Assembly (NCBI RefSeq): GCF_002899825.2
Contig: NZ_PPED02000005.1
Span: 62,001-126,000 of the forward strand
DNA length: 64,000 bases
Reading direction: 5' to 3'
Source: Chryseobacterium phosphatilyticum
GTDB taxonomy: Bacteria; Bacteroidota; Bacteroidia; Flavobacteriales; Weeksellaceae
The notes under the pieces are model-generated. The model saw nothing but the letters and a program-made list of their open reading frames with translations. It was not told where the DNA came from and made no database searches. Both the position numbers and the translations under genes were made by a program. This document shows positions 25,155 through 33,314 of this stretch, piece after piece (the first letter of the stretch is position 1; every line of letters starts with the position of its first letter).

Positions 25155-26192
25155 TTAATCAGATAATTTCTGATTTAATAAGCTGTAAGGGGTAACTTTG
25201 TTGTCATCAAAAAAATTCTTCTTGTAGTTAATTTTTAATTTGTCAAGTAATCGTAACATGTTAAAACCTGTGGAATAAAAATAACGGATGGAGTTACTTT
25301 GATACATCCATGGCTTGTCTTCTAATGAGAATGTTTTAAATGCAGACACATCATAATGCTTATCATTTTTACTTAGTTCCTTGTCAGTAGGAATATCTTT
25401 AAATGAAAGATACAACTGATATTCAATATATCTTGCGCTTCCCTCCATTTTTTCTAAAAACTCTTCCTGATGAGATAGTTCAAATTTTTCATTTTGATAG
25501 AATGTTAATAATCTCCGGTTTCGTTTTGTTTTATATTTTTTAAATAAGATTTTGACTTGTGATAAATTTTCGCTGTTTAAGCAGTCAAGCAAAAGTTGAT
25601 TTTCCTCATCTATACTTTCTTTGAACCAGGGATAGGTATCATAGTATGATTGTAATTTTGTTATACTGACCGTTATTGAATCATTGGCATACCTGATAAA
25701 TTCGGGATGACGAAATTGGAAACCGTGAAAATATTCATGCAGAATGACTGTTGCCCAGCTTTGGGTATTGGGTAAATCCTCTATGTATTTGCCTGTCGTA
25801 TCATAATCACTACAAAGGACCACAGGATACTTATACCATAATTTACTGCGATCCTGATTTTCATAAGCCGTAAACATGTGGAATGCCAGAGTATCCAGAC
25901 GTTCTGTTTTTTCAATAGCAATATTTCCTTTCTTATAAGTTTGTAAGGGTTGTTTTTTTAATGTTCTTGATATTGGGCGACCTATGATATAGGTATTTGT
26001 AGGAGTAAAATAAGCAATGTCTGCTGCATATTGAGGCGAATTGAATTCCGGCCAGACTTTATTGAGCTCTTTCTTTAAGTTGTAAAGATATTGTATGCGC
26101 TGAATGTCAAGCGTGTTGTCTTGAGCCTGAAGGGTAAATGTAAAAATAAATAGACAGCAAAAGACTGGTATTCCGGATAATATTCTTTTCAT
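25155..26192 (-). CDS. Secreted protein with HExxH motif, between tRNA-Asn repeats
   Basis: A 345 aa protein with a signal peptide (about 1-23, ending LQAQ). It carries ATVILHEYFHGFQF (HEYFH at 152-156), a zinc-peptidase HExxH motif. A later glutamate in EKMEGSARYIEYQLY, about 100 residues on, is a candidate third ligand, giving a gluzincin-like layout. Family not recognised. The C-terminal SIRYFYSTGFNMLRLLDKL is amphipathic. The gene lies alone between two identical tRNA-Asn units on the same strand. It could be a secreted peptidase or an inactive relative. Confidence 0.6.
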   Translation of the reverse strand: MKRILSGIPVFCCLFIFTFTLQAQDNTLDIQRIQYLYNLKKELNKVWPEFNSPQYAADIAYFTPTNTYIIGRPISRTLKKQPLQTYKKGNIAIEKTERLDTLAFHMFTAYENQDRSKLWYKYPVVLCSDYDTTGKYIEDLPNTQSWATVILHEYFHGFQFRHPEFIRYANDSITVSITKLQSYYDTYPWFKESIDEENQLLLDCLNSENLSQVKILFKKYKTKRNRRLLTFYQNEKFELSHQEEFLEKMEGSARYIEYQLYLSFKDIPTDKELSKNDKHYDVSAFKTFSLEDKPWMYQSNSIRYFYSTGFNMLRLLDKLKINYKKNFFDDNKVTPYSLLNQKLSD

Positions 26193-26266
26193 GCTGATTT
26201 TTGAATCTAATATAAAGATATCTGATGAGAGATTGTGCTTTAAATATACCTTTAGATAAAATACAT

Positions 26267-26299
26267 AAAAAAAGACCTACATTTCTGTAAGTCTTTTTT
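26267..26299 (-). terminator. Terminator of tRNA-Asn copy 2
   Basis: Same hairpin as copy 1, with one extra T in the tail. Confidence 0.8.
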
Positions 26300-26300
26300 G

Positions 26301-26374
26301 CTCCTCCTGCTGGGCTCGAACCAGCGACCCTCTGATTAACAGTCAGATGCTCTAACCAACTGAGCTAAGGAGGA
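26301..26374 (-). tRNA. tRNA-Asn (anticodon GTT), copy 2
   Basis: The 74 bases are identical to copy 1: the same cloverleaf and anticodon, with no encoded CCA. Confidence 0.97.
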
Positions 26375-26396
26375 ATGTCCTTTGTTTTAAGTGGTG

Positions 26397-26404
26397 CAAA
26401 TATA
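26397..26404 (-). promoter_or_regulatory. -7 box TATATTTG of tRNA-Asn copy 2
   Basis: An exact TAnnTTTG match on the minus strand upstream of the tRNA. It is conserved with copy 1 although the sequence further upstream differs. Confidence 0.6.
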
Positions 26405-26454
26405 GGACGAATATTTATACCCTACAAATATTTTTTGGAAAAATTTTCAAAAAA

Positions 26455-27945
26455 TTATAATTTCCCTGTGAATATCTTGAAAATATCGCTTCCGAAAATC
26501 ACTAACATCAAGCCTAACAGGAAGATAACTCCGATCATTTGTGCATTTTCCAATACTTTCTGAGGCACTGGTTTTCCTACAATAATCTCATATAATGTAA
26601 ATAAAACGTGGCCACCATCAAGTCCCGGAATAGGAATCAGGTTTAAGAAAGCTAACCATACTGAGAACATTGCTGTAAAGCTCCAGAAAGCGGCCCAATT
26701 AATGGTAAAGCTTCCATCAGCAGCCTTATCAATAGGCATGTTTTTAACAATGGCAATAGGGCCTCCTACGCTTTTGTATCCCTGAATCTTGGAGTTAAAC
26801 ATGATTTTAAATTGTTTAACCTGGGTAGTTAAGGCATCAATAGATCTTGTGAAACCTCTGGGAATGGCTTCACCAAAAGAATATTTTTTATTCGTTACAA
26901 TTGATTTTGCTATCCCCTTAGTATCGATTGCTACACCCAACTTTCCGTTTTTATCAACAGAAACTGAAGGTAACGTCTGTAAAGCACCGTTTCTTTCAAC
27001 GTCTACTGAAATAGTTTTTCCTTTATTTTCGCCTAAAAGAGTACTTACTTCATCAAAGAATGCAGCTTTTTTTCCATTGATCCCAACAATTTTGTCTCCT
27101 TTTGCTAATCCTGATGCCTGAGAAGAAGGTGTGGCCAATGAATCAATGACCATCGGTACTCGTGGAGAGATGTATAGTTTTGCTTCTTTCTGCTTAAGAA
27201 CATCTGCAACACCGTCTGCATTAACAGGAAAAGTTACTTCCTGTCCGTTTCTCTGTACGGTTACATTATTTCCTAAAAGAATATTAATTGAAGTATTTTC
27301 CAGTCTTTCTGCAGGTTTTCCGTCTACATTGATAATTTTATCACCTGTTTGGAATCCCATTTTCTTTCCTGCTTCTGTCGCTTCAATTCCATTTTCAAAT
27401 TTTGTAATATCTGTATAGGTTTCTCCATTAAAGAATGAAAGACCACTATAAATTAGCCAGGCCAGAAAAAAGTTGACTGTAACCCCTCCTAACATGATAA
27501 TTAATCTTTGCCAGGCCGGTTTAGATCTGAATTCCCATGGCTCTGCCGGCTTTTTCATCTGGGCAGTGTCCATGCTTTCATCTACCATTCCGGCAATTTT
27601 CACGTAACCACCAAAAGGAAGCCATCCGATTCCGTATTTGGTTTGTTCAGGGTGTTTTCTCCAGTCATTATCCGGAAGTTTTGATATATCGATAGGAACT
27701 TCTTCTTTCTTCCCGTTAACCTCTATCACTTCAGAGTCCGGCAGATTCTTTGATAAAAATTTATATTGCCATTTTCCGTTGATTTTCTTCATCGAGAAAA
27801 TAGAAAAATAAGGATCAAAGAACAGGAAAAATTTCTCTGCTCTGGTTTTAAACCAGATGGCAGGTAAAAAGTGCCCAAGCTCATGAAGAAGTACAAGTAT
27901 AGAGATACTCAGAATGAACTGAAAGAGTTTGATTGCTATTTCCAT
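26455..27945 (-). CDS. rseP: RIP metalloprotease, site-2 protease
   Basis: A 496 aa intramembrane protease. The first membrane helix carries HELGHFLPA (about residues 21-29, zinc ligands and catalytic Glu), and the last-but-one helix carries NLIPIPGLDGGH, the third ligand. Two PDZ-like domains lie between (around 180-250 and 255-335, with GFQTGDKIINVDGKP and GLAKGDKIVGINGKK). An insertion of about 80 residues with KKINGKWQYKF separates the first helix from the GGYVKIAGM loop, as in other Bacteroidota homologues. In E. coli RseP cleaves anti-sigma factors and remnant signal peptides; the local substrate is unknown. Confidence 0.95.
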   Translation of the reverse strand: MEIAIKLFQFILSISILVLLHELGHFLPAIWFKTRAEKFFLFFDPYFSIFSMKKINGKWQYKFLSKNLPDSEVIEVNGKKEEVPIDISKLPDNDWRKHPEQTKYGIGWLPFGGYVKIAGMVDESMDTAQMKKPAEPWEFRSKPAWQRLIIMLGGVTVNFFLAWLIYSGLSFFNGETYTDITKFENGIEATEAGKKMGFQTGDKIINVDGKPAERLENTSINILLGNNVTVQRNGQEVTFPVNADGVADVLKQKEAKLYISPRVPMVIDSLATPSSQASGLAKGDKIVGINGKKAAFFDEVSTLLGENKGKTISVDVERNGALQTLPSVSVDKNGKLGVAIDTKGIAKSIVTNKKYSFGEAIPRGFTRSIDALTTQVKQFKIMFNSKIQGYKSVGGPIAIVKNMPIDKAADGSFTINWAAFWSFTAMFSVWLAFLNLIPIPGLDGGHVLFTLYEIIVGKPVPQKVLENAQMIGVIFLLGLMLVIFGSDIFKIFTGKL

Positions 27946-27969
27946 TAATAAATTTTAGATTTTAATTTG

Positions 27970-27977
27970 CAAAGGTA
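27970..27977 (-). promoter_or_regulatory. -7 box TACCTTTG of rseP
   Basis: An exact TAnnTTTG match on the minus strand, 25 bases before the rseP ATG. Confidence 0.55.
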
Positions 27978-28005
27978 ACAATTATCAAAACTATGCCAAA
28001 TAAAA

Positions 28006-28028
28006 AAGCTCCCCTAAACGAGAAGCTT
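28006..28028 (-). terminator. Intrinsic terminator of the small barrel gene
   Basis: On the minus strand AAGCTTCTC pairs with GGGGAGCTT (two G-U pairs) around a five-base loop, followed by T6, 24 bases after the stop at 28052. Confidence 0.75.
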
Positions 28029-28051
28029 TGTCATATTTAAGGACGTTTTGT

Positions 28052-28492
28052 TTATAAATTGAAAGAAACTCCAAGGCTTCCGTTGTTACCAACCTCTGCA
28101 AAAACCCCGATTTTTTCTGTGAAGAAATAACGAGCTCCGATATGTGCCCCTATTCCAAAGTCTTTTCCGAGAACCCCCACATCAACCCCCGGATAAATAT
28201 CCCATTTGGCAGGGAGGTCAAGTGCTTCGTTTAAATGAAAATTTACCCGCCCAAAGACAAACACACGATTGTCTTTATCGTTGTCTTTGTAATTGCTGAA
28301 ATAAGCATTAAGCCCTCCTCCTACAGAGATAAGCTTGTTGAGCCCGTAATCATAAGTTCCTGTTACTCCGGTTCCATATCCCCAGGCACTCAGGCCCAGT
28401 TGAATTTTTTGATCTCCTTTTCCTGTATAGGCCTGGGCATTTGCCATCGCACCACAAAAGAATATCATCACCATAAAAACCAATTTCTTCAT
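28052..28492 (-). CDS. Small outer-membrane beta-barrel protein
   Basis: A 146 aa protein starting MKKLVFMVMIFFCGAMANAQ, a clear signal peptide. The longer in-frame ORF to 28555 starts without ATG and would bury the signal, so 28492 is chosen. The mature part has alternating strands (IQLGLSAWGYGTGVTGTYDYGL, VFVFGRVNFHL, IGAHIGARYFF, IGVFAEVGNNGSLGVSFNL), suggesting an eight-stranded barrel like small Bacteroidota surface proteins. The last residue is Leu rather than Phe. Function unknown. It is monocistronic. Confidence 0.75.
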   Translation of the reverse strand: MKKLVFMVMIFFCGAMANAQAYTGKGDQKIQLGLSAWGYGTGVTGTYDYGLNKLISVGGGLNAYFSNYKDNDKDNRVFVFGRVNFHLNEALDLPAKWDIYPGVDVGVLGKDFGIGAHIGARYFFTEKIGVFAEVGNNGSLGVSFNL

Positions 28493-28729
28493 AAATTTTT
28501 TAATTTTTAATGATTTTAAAAAAATATTTGCATCAAAAATAAAACCGAAAGACATACAAGACCATAAAATTGAAAGACTTTAATAAATTATTAAGAAATT
28601 CATCCTGTGTCTGTGGAGCTATCTTTTTAGTCATCCGACGTTTGATTCTCCTGGCTAAATTTTCTTTTTGTAAACAGAAAAGCCGTATTTTTATAAATCG
28701 CATTATTTACTAATTTAAAATAATAAAAG

Positions 28730-29482
28730 ATGAAAGTTGTAGGACTTAATTTAGATATCGTCTGGAAAAATAAAACTGAAAATTTTAAAATTATTGAAAA
28801 CGAGCTGCAAAATATAGACGCAGATCTGTTTCTGCTTCCTGAAATGTTTTCAACAGGTTTTTGCATGGATGCTTCGGAGGTTTCAGACAGAAATGAGGAG
28901 TCTCTGGAATTTTTAAAAAAAATCTCAAAAGAAAAAAATGCAGCTTTCTGTGGAAGTGCTCCTGTAGAGCAGTATGGTAAGTTTTATAACAGGATGTATT
29001 TTGTGCAACCGGATAATGAAACGACTTTTTATAATAAACGACATTTATTTTCTTTTTCAGGAGAAGATAAGGTATATACGCCGGGAAAGAACAGGGTTAT
29101 TGTTGAGTATAAAGGAATACGGTTTCTGCTTCAGGTTTGCTACGATCTTCGTTTTCCTGTTTTTGCACGAAATAATGATGACTATGATGCTATTTTGTAC
29201 GTTGCCAACTGGCCCGATAAGAGGGTAGGAGCCTGGGAACATCTTTTAAAAGCCAGAGCAATTGAAAATCTTTCATTTGTTTTTGGCTTAAACAGAATAG
29301 GAACAGACGGAAATAATCTGGTATATCAGGAAAGTTCCCATTGCTTTTTTGCAGATGGGAAAGAACTCTCTCATAAAAATGACAATATTGTATCTGCAGA
29401 GCTGAATATGGATGAATTGACAGACTTTAGAGAGCACTTCCAGTTTTTAAACGATAGAGATACTTTTACGGTTCAGTTATAG
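28730..29482 (+). CDS. Nitrilase-family amidohydrolase, omega-amidase-like
   Basis: A 250 aa enzyme of the carbon-nitrogen hydrolase superfamily with the full catalytic set. The Glu is in LLPEMFSTGF (about residue 39), the Lys in FYNKRHLFSFSGE (about 104) and the Cys in LLQVCYDLRFPVF (about 138). MFSTGF and the W near ANWPDKR are typical of the omega-amidase/YafV branch, which hydrolyses alpha-ketoglutaramate or ketosuccinamate from transamination of Gln or Asn. It stands alone, convergent with kynA. The exact substrate is inferred from the family. Confidence 0.88.
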   Translation: MKVVGLNLDIVWKNKTENFKIIENELQNIDADLFLLPEMFSTGFCMDASEVSDRNEESLEFLKKISKEKNAAFCGSAPVEQYGKFYNRMYFVQPDNETTFYNKRHLFSFSGEDKVYTPGKNRVIVEYKGIRFLLQVCYDLRFPVFARNNDDYDAILYVANWPDKRVGAWEHLLKARAIENLSFVFGLNRIGTDGNNLVYQESSHCFFADGKELSHKNDNIVSAELNMDELTDFREHFQFLNDRDTFTVQL

Positions 29483-29517
29483 TTTTCATTTAATTCTTAA
29501 CAACATTAGTAATGATA

Positions 29518-29555
29518 TAATAAGCTCCATGTAAATATTTACACGGAGCTTATTA
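29518..29555. terminator. Bidirectional terminator between the nitrilase gene and kynA
   Basis: A long hairpin: outer stem TAATAAGCTCC/GGAGCTTATTA, one mismatch, then TGTAAA/TTTACA with a two-base loop. It is suitably placed for both convergent genes. Confidence 0.85.
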
Positions 29556-29577
29556 TTATTTGTAAGACCTATCTGAA

Positions 29578-30636
29578 TTACTCTCTTGAATAACAAAGGT
29601 CTTTTACTAAATTTTCCGGTAATTTAGGCAGCATATTTTTTGGTAATAGAAAAGAGTTTAATTCTGCAATCTCTTTAAAAATAACATGTTGATCGGCAGC
29701 AGACTTTAAATAATCTCCTCCGGTAGAACCTCCTGTACCGATACGTTTTCCGATTGTTCTTTGTACCATATGTATGTGTCTGTATCTCCACAATGATAAT
29801 TGCTCATCTATTTCTAGTAATAAGCTCAGTAGCTCGTATGGTAAATGTAATAACGGGTAGTCACGGTATAACATAATGAATAACGCGTTTTTGCTGGCTT
29901 CAATGCTTAATCTACGGTCTGTAGGATAATTTCCTTCATTCATAAAAAGCATATCAAAAACTTCTAAATTTGCCATTTCAGCAGGTTGTAATGACGATAA
30001 ATATTGTTCTCTGTAAATATTGAAGAAGGATTGCTTTTCGTGGGTTTCACTATTTTCAGAAATCTGCCAGTACTTTTCAAATTGTGTGAAAGGCATTCTT
30101 TCCAGCCAGTTGTTTAGTAATTTGATTAAAGAAACTTCCGCTTCAGCGTCAATTACTTTTTGACGATCTGTTTCGTTTAGCTGTTGAAGATAATACTCCT
30201 GACCAAAACGGTTTTTGTATTCCAATCCTAATAATGCTTCTATAATCTTAAATTGAATACTTTGAAAACCTGAAGCCGGACGTAAAAGATCTCTGAAATC
30301 TAAGAAATCTAATGGAGTCATTGTTTCTAAAATACTCATTTGCTGTACCAGGACTTCTATGATTTCACAAACACGTTTTAATCTGGAAACAGCATTATAT
30401 ATATCCGGAGAATTGTCGGAAACGTTAGGTTGTTTAAAAATGTTTCTTACAATAGTGATCTCATGCAGGATTTGTTTGAACCAAAGTTCATAAGTTTGAT
30501 GAATAACGATAAATAGCATTTCATCATCTGCTTTGATGCCTTCTTTCTCACTTTCAGGCAGTTGAGCGTCCAGTATTTTATGAAGTTGTAAATATTCGCT
30601 ATAGTAAACAGGGGGTCTTAAATTTGTCTTTTCCAT
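29578..30636 (-). CDS. kynA: Tryptophan 2,3-dioxygenase
   Basis: A 352 aa haem enzyme that opens the tryptophan indole ring to N-formylkynurenine. Typical blocks are DEMLFIVIHQTYELWFKQILHEI (the proximal substrate-binding region with His), SGFQSIQFKIIE, and near the C-terminus WRYRHIHMVQRTIGKRIGTGGSTGGDYLK, which carries the haem-ligand His and the GTGGS loop. Bacterial TDOs are about 280 aa; this longer form is close to the eukaryotic length. The rest of the kynurenine pathway is not in the window. An inverted repeat upstream may regulate it. Confidence 0.96.
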   Translation of the reverse strand: MEKTNLRPPVYYSEYLQLHKILDAQLPESEKEGIKADDEMLFIVIHQTYELWFKQILHEITIVRNIFKQPNVSDNSPDIYNAVSRLKRVCEIIEVLVQQMSILETMTPLDFLDFRDLLRPASGFQSIQFKIIEALLGLEYKNRFGQEYYLQQLNETDRQKVIDAEAEVSLIKLLNNWLERMPFTQFEKYWQISENSETHEKQSFFNIYREQYLSSLQPAEMANLEVFDMLFMNEGNYPTDRRLSIEASKNALFIMLYRDYPLLHLPYELLSLLLEIDEQLSLWRYRHIHMVQRTIGKRIGTGGSTGGDYLKSAADQHVIFKEIAELNSFLLPKNMLPKLPENLVKDLCYSRE

Positions 30637-30649
30637 AAACGACTAAAAT

Positions 30650-30695
30650 ACAAAAATTAGATAGAGTGTTGTAAATATATTATCTAAATTTTTGT
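30650..30695. promoter_or_regulatory. Inverted repeat upstream of kynA
   Basis: ACAAAAATTAGATA and TATCTAAATTTTTGT are inverted copies differing by one inserted base, separated by 17 bases. One arm lies where the kynA promoter should be (14-28 bases before the ATG). It looks like an operator for a dimeric regulator; none is encoded nearby. Confidence 0.4.
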
Positions 30696-30814
30696 GATTT
30701 CATCAATATATGATGCATAAAAGAAATAATAATTGTTTTTGTATTGTTCAAACGAACAAAAGAAATGTAAAAACAGTGATGCTGTTTTAAAGCTTAGACA
30801 TCTGTTTAAAAAGA

Positions 30815-30859
30815 ATTCACACACGGTAAAATCTACTAGAGTCAATACAGTGTGTGAAT
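30815..30859 (-). terminator. Probable terminator of the persulfide operon
   Basis: ATTCACACAC and GTGTGTGAAT are perfect ten-base arms with a 25-base loop, followed on the minus strand by a T-rich stretch, just after the thioredoxin stop. The large loop is unusual. Confidence 0.55.
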
Positions 30860-30865
30860 GATAGG

Positions 30866-31165
30866 TTAAATATATTGTTGCAGAAGATGGGTCAATGTAT
30901 TCACATCATGTACTCCGCTTTCTTTCCATAGAAGTTCTCCGTTTTTGAAGATGGCAAGTGTCGGTACACCACGAACGCCATATTGTGCAGCGATCGCAGG
31001 ATACTGGTCCACATCTACTTTGATAATTCTGGCTCCTTCACCAATATTTTCTTTTACTGTATTTAAAACCGAAGACTGTACCTTACAAGGTTGGCACCAA
31101 GTAGCGAAAAAATCAATAAGTACTGGTCTGTCGGAATTAATGATTTCCTGAAATTTTTGTGACAT
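30866..31165 (-). CDS. Thioredoxin-family protein with WCQPC active site
   Basis: A 99 aa single-domain thioredoxin. The redox motif is W23-C-Q-P-C27-K instead of the usual WCGPC, and the cis-proline is in GVRGVPTLAIFKNG. The fold is otherwise complete and no signal peptide is present, so it is cytoplasmic. It is the last gene of an operon with a lipoprotein rhodanese and a persulfide dioxygenase-rhodanese fusion. A role in reducing protein persulfides or regenerating those enzymes is a reasonable inference; general disulfide reduction is the alternative. Confidence 0.9.
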   Translation of the reverse strand: MSQKFQEIINSDRPVLIDFFATWCQPCKVQSSVLNTVKENIGEGARIIKVDVDQYPAIAAQYGVRGVPTLAIFKNGELLWKESGVHDVNTLTHLLQQYI

Positions 31166-31183
31166 AGTCTGGTCTTTATTCGG

Positions 31184-31555
31184 TTATTTTTTTTCAGTTT
31201 CGTTCTGAATGGCTTTTACATTTTTCCAGCTGGTTCCATCATAAGCTTCTACACCATTTTTCTTTAAAATCTCCATAGCCTGATCTGCCTGTATCCCTTT
31301 ATTGCAGAAAACCACTACCTTTTTACCTTTAAGGGTTCCGATATTGTTTTGAAGTTCAGCCAAAGGAATGTTGATAGCGCCCTTCGCCGTTCCTGCAGTA
31401 TACTGTTCCGGAATTCTCACATCTACCAATGTTACATCAGGACTGGTTACCACCTGTTTAATATTTATTTTAGAAATATCAGCAGTTTGGGTTGTTTTGC
31501 AAGCACTCAATATAGTGGCTGTCGCTACCAGTAGTCCAAAAAACTTAATTTTCAT
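31184..31555 (-). CDS. Rhodanese-domain lipoprotein
   Basis: A 123 aa protein. The start at ATG 31555 gives MKIKFFGLLVATATILSACKTTQ, a lipoprotein signal with lipobox LSAC (Cys19). The longer ORF begins without ATG inside the upstream gene. A single rhodanese domain follows (TLVDVRIPEQYTAGTAKGAINIPL, VVVFCNKGIQADQAMEIL), with the active-site Cys in the FCNKGIQ loop. It could carry a sulfane sulfur on the periplasmic side of a membrane. Its ATG is one base after the stop of the upstream fusion enzyme, and the thioredoxin gene follows 18 bases on. Confidence 0.87.
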   Translation of the reverse strand: MKIKFFGLLVATATILSACKTTQTADISKINIKQVVTSPDVTLVDVRIPEQYTAGTAKGAINIPLAELQNNIGTLKGKKVVVFCNKGIQADQAMEILKKNGVEAYDGTSWKNVKAIQNETEKK

Positions 31556-31556
31556 A

Positions 31557-32966
31557 TTAAGATGTTTTGGATTGGCAAACAAAATCCGTTGTAGGAAACT
31601 TTTCTGTTTTTTTGATTCCGTTGAAACCTCCTTCTATTTCAGTGAAATTCCTGATGCCGTGAGAGTTAAGAATACTAGCTGCGATCATGCTTCTGTAACC
31701 TCCTGCACAATGAAGAAAGAAATGCTCAGAATCATCAATAGTACGAGCCCAATCACTGATGGCATCTAATGGCTTATTATAAGCATTATCGATATGTTCT
31801 GCAGAATATTCAGTCAGTTTTCTGACATCAATTACCGTTGATTTATCCGAAAATTGTTCTGCAAATTCTATTGGTGTGATTCTTTTAATTTCATCAATTT
31901 CTTTACCTGTATTTTTCCATGCTTCAAAACCTCCCTGTAAATAACCTACGACATTGTCAAAACCTACTCTGCTAAGTCTGGTGATAACTTCCTCTTCAGT
32001 TCCTTCATCGGTGATCAGTAACAATGGGTGTTTTACATCAATAATCAAAGTTCCAACCCATGGTGCAAAGTCACCCTTGAGTCCTATATTGATCGAGTTG
32101 GGAACAAAGCCTTTGTGGAATTCCGCAGCTCCTCTGGTGTCCAAGATCAAAGCACCGGTTTCTTCTGCCAACGCTTCAAAATTTTCAGGAGCAACAGGTT
32201 GTAATCCCTTGTCCATTACGATATCCAAACTTTCATATCCCCCTTTATTCAGGGCTACATTCATTCCGAAATATTTTGGAGGAGCGGTTAAACCGTCAAG
32301 TACTTCTTTGATGAAAGATGCTTTATCTGGTTGATTAAGTGCGTAGTTGGTCTTTTTTTGATTTCCCAGAATATCTACTGTTTCTTTTTGCATGTTTTTT
32401 CCACAAGCAGAACCAGCTCCATGGGCAGGATAAACAGTAATACTGTCATCCAGGGGCATAATCTTGTTTTGAAGACTATCATATAATATTCCCGCAAGGT
32501 CTTCCTGAGTAAGGCTGGTCGCTTTTTGGGCAAGATCAGGCCTTCCTACGTCACCTAAAAATAAGGTATCTCCTGTGAAAATAGCTGTTTCAGTACCATT
32601 TTCGTCAATTAACAAGTAAGTACTGCTTTCCATAGTATGTCCGGGAGTATGCAATACCTTTATTTTTACTTTTCCAATCTCAAAGATCTGATTGTCTTCG
32701 GCAATGATAGTCTCAAATTCAGGAGCTGCAGTAGGTCCATAAACAATGGGTGCACCTGTTTTTTTGCTCAAATCCAAATGTCCTGAGACAAAATCTGCAT
32801 GGAAGTGAGTTTCAAAAATATATTTTAAAGTGACGTTGTCTTTGTTCAGACGGTCCAGATAAGGAGTGACTTCTCTAAGCGGATCAATAATTGCCGCTTC
32901 GTTTTCTGATACAATATAATAAGCTCCCTGAGCCAGACAGCCCGTATATATTTGTTCAACTTTCAT
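31557..32966 (-). CDS. MBL-fold persulfide dioxygenase-like protein fused to two rhodanese domains
   Basis: A 469 aa protein. Residues 1 to about 240 form a metallo-beta-lactamase domain with the iron motif THFHADFVSGH (H54, H56, D58) and HTPGHTMES, as in ETHE1/persulfide dioxygenases. Two rhodanese domains follow. The first (about 255-350) lacks the cysteine, with LLITDEGTEEE in the active loop. The second (about 365-460) keeps it in FLHCAGGYRS (C420). The layout matches CstB-type enzymes that turn persulfides into thiosulfate or sulfite. It heads the operon with the lipoprotein rhodanese and the thioredoxin. No sulfide-responsive repressor (CstR/BigR) is adjacent. Confidence 0.87.
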   Translation of the reverse strand: MKVEQIYTGCLAQGAYYIVSENEAAIIDPLREVTPYLDRLNKDNVTLKYIFETHFHADFVSGHLDLSKKTGAPIVYGPTAAPEFETIIAEDNQIFEIGKVKIKVLHTPGHTMESSTYLLIDENGTETAIFTGDTLFLGDVGRPDLAQKATSLTQEDLAGILYDSLQNKIMPLDDSITVYPAHGAGSACGKNMQKETVDILGNQKKTNYALNQPDKASFIKEVLDGLTAPPKYFGMNVALNKGGYESLDIVMDKGLQPVAPENFEALAEETGALILDTRGAAEFHKGFVPNSINIGLKGDFAPWVGTLIIDVKHPLLLITDEGTEEEVITRLSRVGFDNVVGYLQGGFEAWKNTGKEIDEIKRITPIEFAEQFSDKSTVIDVRKLTEYSAEHIDNAYNKPLDAISDWARTIDDSEHFFLHCAGGYRSMIAASILNSHGIRNFTEIEGGFNGIKKTEKFPTTDFVCQSKTS

Positions 32967-33314
32967 TGGGTCTTTTTTTAATAGTTAAAGATACAAAGTA
33001 TTAGATAAATTCTAAATGAAATGTTAAATCCCATTGATAGTTTCTTTCAATACTTTGTTAAACGAATGTTTAATGTTGTCTGTTTTTAAGCAAAAAGAAT
33101 GCCTTACATAATGTTAATTTGCAAATGCTGTTTTTTATCATGTTCACCCTTGGCAGAGGCTTGTTTAATGGTTTTAATTCTGGTTTGGGAATGATGGTTT
33201 GGATTTTGCTTATATGATGCAAAATGTTTCTCAACTATTGATAGGACTTCAACGGGAAACATCATTAAATATTTTACAAAAAACTTTTATATTTATAGGT
33301 TAAAAAAGTATCAG
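32967..33314. other. Gene-free intergenic region between divergent genes
   Basis: About 350 bases between the divergent persulfide operon and the HerA-like gene. No convincing ORF, tRNA or hairpin; promoter boxes are only approximate. An ORF of 25 hydrophobic codons at about 33140 is probably noise. Confidence 0.5.

Larger units (their letters stand above)
26264..26404. repeat. Direct repeat with tRNA-Asn, copy 2
   Basis: Partner of 24851-24991, in the same orientation. It includes terminator, tRNA-Asn and -7 box. Distance between copies is about 1.41 kb. Confidence 0.88.

Noticed and set aside
24851..26404. Mobile genetic element integrated at tRNA-Asn
   Set aside because: No integrase, transposase or partial tRNA attachment site is present; both tRNA copies are complete with promoter and terminator. 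Tandem duplication is the simpler reading.
28493..28555. N-terminal extension of the small beta-barrel protein
   Set aside because: It starts without ATG, would place the signal peptide internally and covers the promoter region with a TATTTTTG box.
15087..30636. Monooxygenase at 15087 as kynurenine 3-monooxygenase working with kynA
   Set aside because: The protein is about 100 residues short for KMO, is 13 kb from kynA, and no kynureninase or 3-hydroxyanthranilate dioxygenase is present in the window.
33140..33217. 25-codon hydrophobic ORF in the gap before the HerA-like gene
   Set aside because: No promoter box at suitable distance, no homology clue, and short ORFs of this size are expected by chance.
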